Shown one piece after another: positions 8,920 through 17,913 of a stretch of DNA of 64,000 bases; the stretch's first letter is position 1, and each line of letters begins with the position of its first letter. The stretch lies in NCBI RefSeq assembly GCF_900182595.1, contig NZ_FXTN01000001.1, positions 1-64,000 on the forward strand. The letters are read 5' to 3'. This DNA is from Pedobacter westerhofensis (lineage in GTDB: Bacteria > Bacteroidota > Bacteroidia > Sphingobacteriales > Sphingobacteriaceae). Made by a program: the position numbers and the translations under genes. Below the pieces are notes generated by a model. It was not told where the DNA came from and searched no databases. It saw only the letters and a list, made by a program, of their open reading frames with translations.

Positions 8920-9982
8920 TTATTTCAAATGTTTTACAAAGAAGGTTTCTAGCTTATCGAATGGGATCAGGTCGGTTTTATCATATAGGTCTACATGTCC
9001 GGCATTAGGAATGATGACCAGTTCTTTTGGCTGGCCCGCACGTTTATAGGCATCTTCACTAAATTCGCGTGAGTGTGCCCTGTCTCCTGTGATGAACAGC
9101 ATCGGACGGGGGGAAATGGTTTCAATATCATTGAACGGGTAAAAGTTGTTGAACTTTGTGTTACTGCTCAAAGTTGGATGTGTGGTCGTTTTTGATGAGC
9201 CGCCTTTAGGGGTATATTCCCCCCTTGGGGTACGATAGAATTCATAGAATTCACGCTGTATCGGATCGGTGTTTTCATTTAGCGCGTGAGTGGTTCCACC
9301 TGTATATTTGGTCTCGCCACCAGAAAATTTAACATATCGTTGCTCGGCAGCTTCTGCCTGATTTTTCTTGCGTTGTTCAAGGGTCTGCGAATGGTTCAAG
9401 GCATTGCGACTGGCAGAACCCATATCGTACATACTTACTGTTGCGATTGCTTTCATCCGTGGATCGATCTTGGCCGCACTGATTACAAAGCTTCCACTTC
9501 CGCAAACGCCGATAATCCCAATATTATTCCTGTCTACAAATGGTCTTGTGCCCAAAAAGTCGACTGACGCACTAAAATCCTCAGCATACATATCCGGCAT
9601 AACCGCGTTGCGAGGTTCGCCCTCACTTTCGACCCAGAAAGATAGGTCGATTGCCAAGGTGATAAAGCCTCTGTCTGCCATAGATGAGGCATATACATCG
9701 GCACTTTGTTCCTTAACCGCCCCCATCGGGTGACCGACAATAATTGCAGGGTTCTTAGTTTTTCTATCCATGTTGTTGGGGATAAAAAGATGCCCGGCAA
9801 CTTCTAGATTTATATTGGTTCTTGAACGTAACCGCAAATAGGGTTACCTTGTCACTTACTTTAAATGTCTTATAGTTTTTTGCTGATATTTCATTCATCT
9901 GTACTGAACTTGATGTTGATTGTGCCCTTGCGGTCCCATAACAAAGGACCATGGTAAGCGCAATAAAAATTGATTTTTTCAT
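8920..9982 (-). pseudogene. Secreted alpha/beta hydrolase (dienelactone-hydrolase-like), split by a one-base frameshift
   Basis: Two overlapping frames together make one protein of about 353 residues. The upstream frame (from 9982) gives a signal peptide (FIALTMVLCYGTARAQ) and KVTLFAVTFKNQY; the downstream frame (to 8920) continues with NLEVAGHLFIPNNMD and the whole hydrolase domain. Removing one A from the AAA run near 9808-9812 joins them as QYNLEVAGHLF. The nucleophile elbow reads GVCGSGSF, so the nucleophile would be cysteine, as in dienelactone hydrolases. The acid lies near ITGDRAHS and the histidine in NAGHVDLYD. It follows the acetyltransferase gene by 2 bases. The lesion is in a homopolymer, so a base-calling error is a serious possibility; otherwise the gene is freshly broken. 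Confidence 0.85.
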
Positions 9983-9984
9983 GT

Positions 9985-10560
9985 TTAAATGTTTTTAATA
10001 AATTTTGCCGGAACCCCTCCGACAACACTATTTGGAGCAACGTCTTTTGAAACAACGGCTCCGGCGGCAACTACAGCATTTTCTCCGATGGTAACTCCAG
10101 GAAGTATAGTTGCTCCTGCGCCAATCCAAGCATTTCGTTTGATCACAATTGGCTTTGTAAGCAAAGCTCTTCTATCTACTGGATCCAATGGATGATTCTC
10201 GGTCACAAGGTTAACCCTTGGCCCGATCAGTACATCATCTTCGATGGTGATACCACCCATATCGAGAAATGAACATGCGTGATTGATGAACACGTTTTTT
10301 CCTATACTGGTAAACTTTCCGAAGTTTGTATGGAAAGGGGCAAAAATTGTCGTGCTTTCATCGATTCTGGCACCTATAATCTCGCTAAGCAGAGCGCGTA
10401 TGGAATTGATGTCGGTGGCAGTATTGAGCAGCCGCGAAAGTTTGATCGTTCTGTCAACTACTTCACTTATCCTGTAATATTCGGGGTCGTTCAATCTAAT
10501 CAAATCGCCCGACCTTAACCTGTCTAAAATGTTTACTTGTTCAACTTCTACAGTCATCAT
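9985..10560 (-). CDS. Hexapeptide-repeat O-acetyltransferase (maltose/galactoside acetyltransferase family)
   Basis: 191 residues. The C-terminal two thirds is a left-handed beta-helix with hexapeptide repeats: DDVLIGPRVNLV, then NAWIGAGATILPGVTIGENA, and VGGVPAKFI at the end. The catalytic histidine is expected in TENHPLDP. The N-terminal helical part (about residues 1-60) is typical of the Maa/LacA/NodL group. Such enzymes transfer acetyl groups from acetyl-CoA to sugars or small molecules. It is the first gene of the minus-strand cluster, 188 bases from the divergent AraC gene, so its promoter lies in that gap. Confidence 0.88.
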   Translation of the reverse strand: MMTVEVEQVNILDRLRSGDLIRLNDPEYYRISEVVDRTIKLSRLLNTATDINSIRALLSEIIGARIDESTTIFAPFHTNFGKFTSIGKNVFINHACSFLDMGGITIEDDVLIGPRVNLVTENHPLDPVDRRALLTKPIVIKRNAWIGAGATILPGVTIGENAVVAAGAVVSKDVAPNSVVGGVPAKFIKNI

Positions 10561-10723
10561 TGTCGATTAATTTCATATACCGCTCTGGGTGTGATTGCCT
10601 TTCCCAAAATCTATAATACAAATATCGGCAGCAGGGCTGGCTTACGTTTTATACAGAATACTGTTTTGTTTACCACTTTTACGGATTCTCTATTACACGT
10701 GAACAACGAAGGTTCATTTTCGC

Positions 10724-10731
10724 TAAATTTG
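10724..10731 (+). promoter_or_regulatory. Bacteroidota -7 promoter box (TAAATTTG) for the AraC gene
   Basis: TAAATTTG matches the TAnnTTTG consensus of the primary Bacteroidota sigma factor. It ends 17 bases before the AraC start at 10749, so the leader is very short. No clear -33 TTG is seen at the right distance, which fits an activator-dependent or weak promoter. Confidence 0.5.
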
Positions 10732-10748
10732 AGATGTAAACCAATGAT

Positions 10749-11657
10749 ATGGAAGAGGTAAAAAGATTGGACACTGTCCGCCAGTATAATGATTATGTCG
10801 GGGTAGACACACTGCATCCCTTAGTTAGTGTGGTTAATTTCAATGAAACGCCTACGATTATCCATTATCGACATTACATGGGTGTGTATGCCATATTTTT
10901 CAAGAATATCAAATGTGGAAACATGACCTATGGTTGCCAGACCTATGATTATGAGGACGGAACCATGGTATTTGTTCAACCCGGACAGGTCTACGGAATA
11001 GACAGCAATGGCGAAGCAGTTATCCCTTCCGGTTACGGACTGGTATTCCACCCTGATCTGCTAAAGGGAACACATCTGGGGAAGACTATCGGGGAGTACA
11101 GCTTCTTTTCTTATGAAGTTAATGAGGCACTTCACCTATCTAAAAAAGAGAAAAATACGATATTGGAGTCCCTGGAAAAGATTTCTGCAGAAATAGAGCA
11201 AAATATTGATAAGCACAGCAAAACGCTGATTGTTTCCAACATCGAACTCTTCCTGAACTATTGTATGCGCTTCTATGATCGCCAGTTTATCACCCGTAGC
11301 CATGCAAACAAGGATATTCTTCTTCGCTTCGAAAACCTGTTAATCGATTATTTCCACGCTGGCAAGGCTTCAGAGCTAGGTCTGCCAAGTGTGGCCTATT
11401 GTGCAGATCAGTTGCACCTTTCCCCGAACTATTTTGGCGATCTGATTAAGAAGGAAACCGGCAGTACCGCACTGGATTACATTCAGACAAAGATGATAGA
11501 TCAGGCAAAAACCTACATTTTTGATCGCTCAAAAAATTTCAGTGAAATTGCAAGCGATCTCGGCTTTAAATATCAACAGCATTTCACCAGGATCTTTAAG
11601 CAAAAAACAGGTATGACACCGAATGAGTATAGGAATCTAAACTCATCATTAAATTAA
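10749..11657 (+). CDS. AraC-family transcriptional regulator
   Basis: 302 residues. The N-terminal half (about 1-185) is the effector-binding region shared with two paralogues in this window: it contains the conserved block GYGLVFHPDLL, then YSFFSYEVNEALHLS and a MRFYDRQFITR segment. The C-terminal AraC/XylS DNA-binding domain has two helix-turn-helix units, the first around YCADQLHLSPNYFGDLIK and the second around FSEIASDLGFKYQQHFTRI, ending in KQKTGMTPNEYR. It is divergent from the acetyltransferase gene and is the only regulator next to the 10-kb minus-strand cluster, so it is the likely activator of that cluster. Confidence 0.92.
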   Translation: MEEVKRLDTVRQYNDYVGVDTLHPLVSVVNFNETPTIIHYRHYMGVYAIFFKNIKCGNMTYGCQTYDYEDGTMVFVQPGQVYGIDSNGEAVIPSGYGLVFHPDLLKGTHLGKTIGEYSFFSYEVNEALHLSKKEKNTILESLEKISAEIEQNIDKHSKTLIVSNIELFLNYCMRFYDRQFITRSHANKDILLRFENLLIDYFHAGKASELGLPSVAYCADQLHLSPNYFGDLIKKETGSTALDYIQTKMIDQAKTYIFDRSKNFSEIASDLGFKYQQHFTRIFKQKTGMTPNEYRNLNSSLN

Positions 11658-11713
11658 GCAGAATCAGCTTACAATTGAGGATCTTCTTATCAATAACCCG
11701 TCCCAATTTACTA

Positions 11714-12016
11714 TCAAAAACGGTGGAATAATGATAATGCGTTACATGAATACCTTCTTTTTTTGAGAAAAATCCGTCTAGCTGCCAGTGCTGTTTTATA
11801 CATATCTATAATGGCTCTATAATTCATTTTCTTGTTTTTCCTACCCGGATCATATCCCCACTGCGCAATTACTTTAAGCATTAGTCGGCTTGCTTCCTGA
11901 AGAACCGGGCGCCTTTTAAGATTCATTGAGGTCTTCAGCGGCTTTTTGCTATTCAAGGCTGAAGGAGTGAATATACTGTTCATTTCTAACTCTTTTTCGG
12001 CTACATGATTTACCAT
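11714..12016 (-). CDS. Small basic hypothetical protein (doubtful)
   Basis: A 100-codon open frame rich in lysine and arginine with no recognisable domain or signal. Its first codons overlap the duplicated upstream region of the SDR pseudogene, which argues against a dedicated start. An internal ATG at residue 12 (about 11983) would avoid that overlap. It lies between a plus-strand AraC gene and a plus-strand SDR, in the opposite direction. It may be a real small gene or a chance frame. Confidence 0.22.
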   Translation of the reverse strand: MVNHVAEKELEMNSIFTPSALNSKKPLKTSMNLKRRPVLQEASRLMLKVIAQWGYDPGRKNKKMNYRAIIDMYKTALAARRIFLKKRRYSCNALSLFHRF

Positions 12017-12046
12017 TTTTACTACATGGCGCTAATGTGGACAGAA

Positions 12047-12054
12047 TAATTTTG
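12047..12054 (+). promoter_or_regulatory. -7 promoter box (TAATTTTG) of SDR copy 1
   Basis: TAATTTTG fits the TAnnTTTG consensus and lies 20 bases before the ATG of the SDR pseudogene. The same box is kept at the matching position in copy 2 (12973-12980). Confidence 0.5.
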
Positions 12055-12074
12055 CACTATAAAATTTATTAAAA

Positions 12075-12901
12075 ATGAAAAAAACGATTTTTATAACCGG
12101 AACTTCCTCCGGAATCGGTAAAGCAACCGTAAAGTTATTTGCCAGGAAAGGCTGGGATGTCATTGCAACCATGCGTAAACCGGAAAATTAGAAAGAAATT
12201 AATGAATTAGAAAACGTAACCTTATTGCCGCTGGATGTCAACGATCCGGAACAAATCAACAAAACCATAAAATCCGTTACGGAGAAATATGACATTGACG
12301 TCGTTCTCAATAATGCCGGATATTTGCTGATGGGACCTTTGGAAGGCATGTTGGACGAACAGATTGTACAACAGATACAGACCAATTTCTTTGGGGTGGT
12401 ACGGGTCACCAAGGCATTTATTCCTTACTTCAAAGCAAAAATCAGGGTTTAATCCTGACCACAGGCTCCATCGCCGGATTACTGGCTTACCCTTTGGGAA
12501 CGATGTACGATGCGAGCAAATTTGCCATTGAACGCTTCTGTGAGAGTCTTGCTTATGAGTTGGCACCACTTAACATTGGGGTAAAGATTATCGAACCGGG
12601 AATAGTAGTGACGGAATTGGTGGACAAAGCGCCTGCTGTTGCCCATCCTAATTATCAAGATTTAGCGGACTCAATGGCGAAAACATTTAGTCTGGATGGT
12701 GCCTCAAAATCGGATGATATCGCCGAAGTGGTGTATCAGGCTGCTACCGACGGCAGTTCGAAACTACGTTATATCTGTGGTGAGGACGCAATACAATTTT
12801 ATGCTAAACGTATGGAATTTGGTGATGAAGCTTTCATAAAAGATATGCATCAATTGATAGACGTGGCAAAGAGCAATTCATCATTCACGCCCAAACAGTA
12901 A
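12075..12901 (+). pseudogene. Short-chain dehydrogenase/reductase, inactivated copy (nonsense codon plus frameshift)
   Basis: A paralogue of the intact SDR at 13002-13805, similar over its whole length. It starts with the cofactor motif TGTSSGIGKAT, then an in-frame TAG at 12189-12191 replaces a glutamate codon (ENE in copy 2). Reading resumes through DVNDPEQINKTIKSV and VVLNNAGYLLMGPLEG until a one-base loss in the A-run near 12437-12442 moves the frame (KAKIRV then stop, against RAKKRGLFLS in copy 2). The rest continues in another frame as GLILTTGSIAGLL, then MYDASKFAIERF with the catalytic Y and K, to the end. Two independent lesions make sequencing error alone unlikely. Confidence 0.9.
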
Positions 12902-12972
12902 AACTTAATTTCCAGAACCTTTTTGGCTACATCATTTACCATTTCCACTACTTAACCCTAATGGAAGCAGGC

Positions 12973-12980
12973 TAATTTTG
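12973..12980 (+). promoter_or_regulatory. -7 promoter box (TAATTTTG) of SDR copy 2
   Basis: TAATTTTG, consensus TAnnTTTG, 21 bases before the SDR start at 13002. It is conserved with copy 1, which supports a functional role. Confidence 0.55.
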
Positions 12981-13001
12981 TACCATTAAATTTATTAAAA
13001 A

Positions 13002-13805
13002 ATGAAAACAGTATTTATAACCGGAACTTCCTCCGGAATCGGTAAAGCAACCACAAAATTATTTGCAAGCCAAGGTTGGCATGTCATTGCAACTATGCGC
13101 AAACCAGAAAACGAAACAGAACTTAATCAGTTAGAAAACGTAACCTTGTTGCCGCTCGATGTCAACGATTATGAACAAATCAACGAAACCGTGAAATCAG
13201 TTACAGAGAAATATGACATTGACGTTGTCTTCAATAATGCTGGATATTCTTTAATGGGTCCATTAGAAGGATTCACGGACGAGCAAATCGTACAACAGAT
13301 ACAAACCAATTTATTTGGTGTAGTACGGATCACCAAAGCATTCATTCCATATTTCAGAGCGAAAAAAAGAGGTTTGTTCCTTTCTACGGGCTCTCTCGCC
13401 GGATTGGTCGCTTTCCCTTTGGGGTCTATGTACGATGCCAGCAAATTTGCAATCAACGGCTTTAACGAAAGCCTTGCCTATGAATTGGCACAATTTAATA
13501 TTGGTGTCAAACTTATTTTACCGGGACTGACTGCTACGGATTTATTGGACAAATCTCCTTACGTAACGTATCCAGGGTATGAAGGCCTATCTGACTGGTT
13601 TGAAAAAGCATTTGTCATAGAAAATGCTACAAAATCAACCGATATTGCGGAAGTAGTATATGAGGCTGCTACGGACGGCAGCTCCAAACTACGTTATCTA
13701 TGTGGTGCAGATACGATGCACGTTACGGGACAAATTAAGGAAATCGGTGTGGAAGCTTTCATAGAAAATATGCATAAATCGTTGAAAGACACCCATAACA
13801 GTTAA
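13002..13805 (+). CDS. Short-chain dehydrogenase/reductase (classical SDR)
   Basis: 267 residues. The Rossmann cofactor motif TGTSSGIG is at 8-15, the structural NNAG at 78-81, and the active-site residues are S131, Y144 and K148 (STGSLAG and YDASK). An arginine after the second beta strand (TMRKPEN) hints at NADP preference. It reduces a carbonyl compound of unknown identity. It is the intact member of a tandem pair and is followed by a strong terminator and then an AraC gene in the same direction. A similar SDR-then-AraC order recurs at 52.9-54.7 kb. Confidence 0.93.
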   Translation: MKTVFITGTSSGIGKATTKLFASQGWHVIATMRKPENETELNQLENVTLLPLDVNDYEQINETVKSVTEKYDIDVVFNNAGYSLMGPLEGFTDEQIVQQIQTNLFGVVRITKAFIPYFRAKKRGLFLSTGSLAGLVAFPLGSMYDASKFAINGFNESLAYELAQFNIGVKLILPGLTATDLLDKSPYVTYPGYEGLSDWFEKAFVIENATKSTDIAEVVYEAATDGSSKLRYLCGADTMHVTGQIKEIGVEAFIENMHKSLKDTHNS

Positions 13806-13816
13806 CCATATACCAT

Positions 13817-13859
13817 TAAAAAACGGCGGTGTAAACAGTTTTTATACGCCGTTTTTTTT
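13817..13859 (+). terminator. Rho-independent terminator after the SDR gene
   Basis: An inverted repeat AAAAACGGCG / CGCCGTTTTT encloses a 15-20 base loop and is followed directly by a run of eight T. The A-run before the stem makes it partly bidirectional. It separates the SDR transcript from the AraC gene, whose start is only 15 bases further on. Confidence 0.8.
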
Positions 13860-13866
13860 AAATTTG
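13859..13866 (+). promoter_or_regulatory. -7 promoter box (TAAATTTG) overlapping the terminator tail
   Basis: TAAATTTG matches TAnnTTTG and begins in the T-run of the SDR terminator. The AraC ATG at 13874 is 7 bases beyond it, so the transcript would start at or just before the start codon (leaderless or nearly so). Confidence 0.5.
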
Positions 13867-13873
13867 CAATAGC

Positions 13874-14797
13874 ATGAAATCGAAATTGAACAACATCCCT
13901 CAGCATTTCCGTACCATTTCTGATATGTTGCATACTTTTAATCTGCCTAAGCCTTTGCATCCACTTATTTGCCTGTTGGATTACAGTGATATCGTGAAAG
14001 CAGGTAACATGCTATCCGCCAATTTCGTGACTGATTTTTACAGTATATATTACAACAAAAAAGCTGGTTGCAGGGCAAGTTATGGGCAGACGATTTACGA
14101 TTTTGCTGAGGGCGGCATGTCCTTTATATCGCCTGGACAACCTTTGACGTGTCTAAATGCGACGGAACCAGTAGAAGGGTTTACATTATTGATACATCCC
14201 GATTTTTTACGTCAGTATCCTTTGGATGCCCGAATCAAAAATTATGGATTTTTCTCGTATTCGGTGAATGAAGCACTGCTTCTTTCTGACAAGGAAAGAC
14301 AAGTGATCCAAACGATTGTAAACATCATCGAAGATGAACTGAAAACGTCTATTGACGATCTAAGTCAGGATGTTCTGGTATCTCAACTTGACTTGTTGCT
14401 CAATTACAGTCAGCGGTTTTATAAACGCCAGTTCATCACCCGAAAAATCATCAATAACGATTTGCTCGATCAGTTTGACAGCGTACTTTCTCGGTATTTC
14501 AAGGAAGAAACTTCGTTGAATAAAGGTCTTCCAACCGTAACTTACCTGGCCGAAGCGCTCAAAGTATCGCCCCGTTATCTCAGCGATATGCTCCGGCTCT
14601 ATACCGGAAATAATACCCAACAGCATATCCATAAAAAACTGATCGAAAAAGCAAAAGAAAAACTATCCATTTCCAGTGCGAGCATCAGCGAAATCGCTTA
14701 TGAGTTAGGATTTGAACATTCCCAGTCTTTCAGCAAACTTTTTAAAAAACAGACCAATCAGAGTCCGCTGGAATTCAGGGCGAGTTTAAATAACTAA
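13874..14797 (+). CDS. AraC-family transcriptional regulator
   Basis: 307 residues, closely similar in layout to the regulators at 10749 and 53804. Shared blocks include NLPKPLHPLICLLDYSD, YGQTIYDFAEGGMSF, LLIHPDFLRQYPL and YGFFSYSVNEALLLSDKE in the sensor half, and QRFYKRQFITRK at the junction. The DNA-binding half has a first HTH near VTYLAEALKVSPRYLSDML and a second near SISEIAYELGFEHSQSFSKL, ending TNQSPLEFRASL. It is downstream of the SDR pair in the same direction but behind a terminator, so it has its own promoter. Likely regulator of the neighbouring SDR; the signal is unknown. Confidence 0.92.
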   Translation: MKSKLNNIPQHFRTISDMLHTFNLPKPLHPLICLLDYSDIVKAGNMLSANFVTDFYSIYYNKKAGCRASYGQTIYDFAEGGMSFISPGQPLTCLNATEPVEGFTLLIHPDFLRQYPLDARIKNYGFFSYSVNEALLLSDKERQVIQTIVNIIEDELKTSIDDLSQDVLVSQLDLLLNYSQRFYKRQFITRKIINNDLLDQFDSVLSRYFKEETSLNKGLPTVTYLAEALKVSPRYLSDMLRLYTGNNTQQHIHKKLIEKAKEKLSISSASISEIAYELGFEHSQSFSKLFKKQTNQSPLEFRASLNN

Positions 14798-15273
14798 CTT
14801 TGGTATTGTTAATTTAAATAGATGCTGCCATCCCATCCCGGACGTTGTTAAGGGTAACCTGAAAATCTGACAAAGTTGGAGTTGGAAGGTTATCAAACCT
14901 ACAGTTAATTAATGACTAGAAAGTACAATGGATCCTACTAATTAAGGAATCTAGTAGTTTGTTACGATAGCCGGCGATTAACAGTAACCCATAAACCTAA
15001 GATAAGTGGATATAAAAGGGTATCATGTTACATTATCAATATTCCATGGATTAATGACAGGAGCAAAACTATAAACAATATTCAATAGGGCCTACAAATA
15101 GCTGCAATAAAGGGACGGTATCCTTGCTTTATATGTTAACCGTTTATCAAGTCACATACACAAGGAGATAAACAAGTCTGTATACTCCTAAGCGTTTTTC
15201 GCCGGCTTAGTGATTTCTTTTATACAGTTGATCGTAAAGGGTATCACATATGAAACCGCTGGCGGCACATGAG
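14798..15273. other. Intergenic region without a recognised gene
   Basis: Between a plus-strand AraC gene and the 3' end of a minus-strand kinase gene. I see no open frame with coding character, no RNA gene and no strong hairpin with a T-run. Confidence 0.6.
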
Positions 15274-17772
15274 TTAGCCCTCTACCGGAAGGCTGAACCA
15301 AAAAACCGTTCCAACACCTTCAGTACTATCCACACCGATCTCTCCCCCGTGCCGTTTGACAATGTCAGCGCAAATATATAGGCCCAGGCCCAATCCCGAA
15401 ACCTGAGCGCCCGTCTGGTCTGCCCTAAAATAGCGATCAAACAGATGTGGCAACTTATCTGGGGGGATGCCCGGCCCGGTGTCCCTTACTGAAACCTTTA
15501 CGGAACTACCAAGGTCTTCCGCTGTTAGAAAAATCTGCTTGCTATCTGGCGCATACTTCACTGCATTGGTAACGAAGTTAGAGATTACCTGCTCAATGCG
15601 GTTCTCATCTCCAAAAATTTGAAGCTCACCTATATCCTCTACAACGAGCTCATGAGATCCGAGCTGTCGCAGGTGTAAGCAACGTTCCTCGATCATATCG
15701 GCAAAACTGAATTTGCTTCTATTCAGCGTTACCTGCCCCTCTTTCATCACTGTAACCGTTAACAGGTCATCCACCAATACTGAAACCTTCTGCATACTTT
15801 TTACAGACTGCCCGATCAGCTTAGGGAACAAGGCTGTTGGATTTGACTTCATCCTTTCCAGTAGTTGCAAGGAGGCTTTTAGACTAGTTAGTGGGGTTTT
15901 CAACTCATGACTGGCAATAGAAATGAAATCGTCTTTTTGCTGCTGCAATCTTTTGAACTCAGTAATATCAATTACAGTACCCAGCAGCCTGGCCATGTTG
16001 CCATCGCTGTCATAGTACACTTTTCCATGCACCCGTACCCATCTGAGCGATCCATCTAAAGGTGCAAGACGCGCCTCATAGAAAAGCTTGCCAGTCTTTT
16101 TTGCAAGGGAGTGCGCCTGTTCACTAATGTCAGCATCCAAAGCATGGTAGGTGGCCAGCACCTGATCCCGGCTTACCGGTCTGTCAAGACCAAATATCTC
16201 GTTGAATCGCTCAGAACTTCTGAGCGACTGCTCAATATAATCAAACTCGTAAGTACCTATTTCAGCCGCTTGAATCGCTAGTCGACTGCGTTCCTCAGCA
16301 TCTTCAATCCGTTTTCGGGCAATTACTTTATCAGTCACCTCATTGATTACCACCATTATTGTCGTGATTTCTCCATTTAAGCCAATCACCGGCTCATAAA
16401 CAAAGTCGACAAATACAGTTTCTTCTACTCCCTTTCTGATCAACAGGAGTTCATGTTCCAGGGCATGGAAGGCGGTCCCTGTCGCGATCACATCCTGCAT
16501 CACAGGTGCATATACCTCCGCGGCTTCGGCCATGGCATCCCAGATGGTATGGTTTTCTATCTGCTCCCGCTGCCTTCCCACTAATTCGAGATAGCTTTTA
16601 TTTACATCCATAATCATCAGGTCTTCTGCACGGATCACACAGATGGCAACAGGTGCTTGTCTGATCAAATTACGAAACCGCGCTTCGCTCCGTACCAATT
16701 CATCATAAGACGCTGCCAGTTCTTCATTCGTTGTGGAAAGTTCTTCATTAACGGCCGCCAGTTCTTCATTAGAAGTGGCTAACTCTTCAATAAAGTCCTG
16801 CATCTTATGTTCATCCTCTTTCTTTTGAGTTATGTCAATACAAGAACTAATGTATCCCGCAAACTTACCATCCGAAAGAAACCTTGGTGTCCCTTTTTTC
16901 AGCAACCAGTGATAGGATCCTTCTGCACCCAATAACCTTAGCTCGGCTGTGTAAGACACCCTTTTTGTAAAGGCGGCACTGTGGATATCAAGAAAATTCT
17001 GTCGGTCCCGCTCGTGGATCAAATCCTGCCAGCCCACCTCAAGCAATCTCTCGGGGCTCCTTCCAGTAAGTATTGACCAGGCTTTATTAAAGTAAAATCG
17101 CTTTCCGGTTTCATCTGCTACTGTAATATGAATATCCGTGTTATCGGCCATCGACCTAAAGCGTATCTCACTTTCGGCAAACGCCTGTACCCGCTCGGCT
17201 ACCATCGATTCCAGTTCTGAGTTGATTTTTGATAGTTCTTCCCTGCTTGAAAACAGCTCCTCATTGATTGCATTGAGCTGCTCATTCGAGGCCGCCAGTT
17301 CCTCATTTAATGACTGCTCCTGCATAAGCAAGGCCTTATTTTGAGCCGCTTCTTCCAGCTCGCGCCTATTCAGATATAATTCTGTCACATCAGTAGCCGT
17401 ATGTAGGATGGCTATCACCTGACCTCTTTCATCTTTCACAGCGCGGTATTCAAAATTAAAATAGAAAGTGGACAACTCACCGTCCACCAAAATGTCTGCA
17501 GCCGTTTCAGTACCGGAAATGGTAATGCCGTCCCGCCATACCCTGGCAAACATTTCCACAAACGGCTGGCCTATGAGTTCGGGCATAGCCTGTATCAGCG
17601 TTTTGCCAATTACTTCAGTCCCCCTGCCCCAAATGGTCAGCATTGCATGATTGGCAAACTGAATCTGCGCATCTACCCCAACATGTATGGCCGTAGCTGT
17701 TTGCGTAAAGGACAATACATGATTTAATTGTTCAGCACTCAATATCTTTGTTTGATCACTTATGCCAGGCAT
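15274..17772 (-). CDS. Multi-PAS sensor histidine kinase
   Basis: 832 residues, no membrane segments, so cytosolic. About four PAS-like modules occupy residues 1-600. Between them are two repetitive coiled-coil linkers built of NEELAAxNEEL-type heptads (about residues 155-195 and 325-360), a feature of Bacteroidota PAS kinases. The kinase core follows: HisKA with IASHELKTPLTSLK (H622), N-box NFVTNAVKYA (about 732-741), G1 DTGPGIPP and G2 GLGLGLYIC, ending in a typical HATPase_c fold at 832. No receiver domain is fused and no response regulator is adjacent, so the partner is unknown. Its shorter relative with the same layout lies at 36835-38412. Confidence 0.93.
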   Translation of the reverse strand: MPGISDQTKILSAEQLNHVLSFTQTATAIHVGVDAQIQFANHAMLTIWGRGTEVIGKTLIQAMPELIGQPFVEMFARVWRDGITISGTETAADILVDGELSTFYFNFEYRAVKDERGQVIAILHTATDVTELYLNRRELEEAAQNKALLMQEQSLNEELAASNEQLNAINEELFSSREELSKINSELESMVAERVQAFAESEIRFRSMADNTDIHITVADETGKRFYFNKAWSILTGRSPERLLEVGWQDLIHERDRQNFLDIHSAAFTKRVSYTAELRLLGAEGSYHWLLKKGTPRFLSDGKFAGYISSCIDITQKKEDEHKMQDFIEELATSNEELAAVNEELSTTNEELAASYDELVRSEARFRNLIRQAPVAICVIRAEDLMIMDVNKSYLELVGRQREQIENHTIWDAMAEAAEVYAPVMQDVIATGTAFHALEHELLLIRKGVEETVFVDFVYEPVIGLNGEITTIMVVINEVTDKVIARKRIEDAEERSRLAIQAAEIGTYEFDYIEQSLRSSERFNEIFGLDRPVSRDQVLATYHALDADISEQAHSLAKKTGKLFYEARLAPLDGSLRWVRVHGKVYYDSDGNMARLLGTVIDITEFKRLQQQKDDFISIASHELKTPLTSLKASLQLLERMKSNPTALFPKLIGQSVKSMQKVSVLVDDLLTVTVMKEGQVTLNRSKFSFADMIEERCLHLRQLGSHELVVEDIGELQIFGDENRIEQVISNFVTNAVKYAPDSKQIFLTAEDLGSSVKVSVRDTGPGIPPDKLPHLFDRYFRADQTGAQVSGLGLGLYICADIVKRHGGEIGVDSTEGVGTVFWFSLPVEG

Positions 17773-17913
17773 TTTTTTCTGTTTAGGCGCCTAAAATAAC
17801 TAAAATGAAGAGACCAAACGATTTAACATTAAACTAAATCGGACGGATTAACCGCAATCTTGGGATCAATGGCCGGATGAAAGCCGAATGAACCGGCCCG
17901 ATGGCACAAGAAA

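Larger units (their letters stand above)
11990..13805 (+). repeat. Tandem gene duplication covering promoter plus SDR gene
   Basis: Two diverged direct copies of about 0.9 kb. Copy 1 runs from about 11990 to 12901 and copy 2 from about 12917 to 13805. The match includes the upstream block (ttggctacatCatttacc in copy 2 against tcggctacatGatttacc in copy 1), the TAATTTTG box, the AAATTTATTAAAA leader and the complete SDR reading frame. Including the promoter shows that a full expression unit was duplicated. Copy 1 has since been inactivated. Confidence 0.85.

Noticed and set aside
12189..12191. TAG codon read as a recoded amino acid (also 61330-61332)
   Set aside because: TAG ends ordinary genes in this window, no suppressor tRNA or special downstream structure is seen, and the gene at 12075 has a second lesion.
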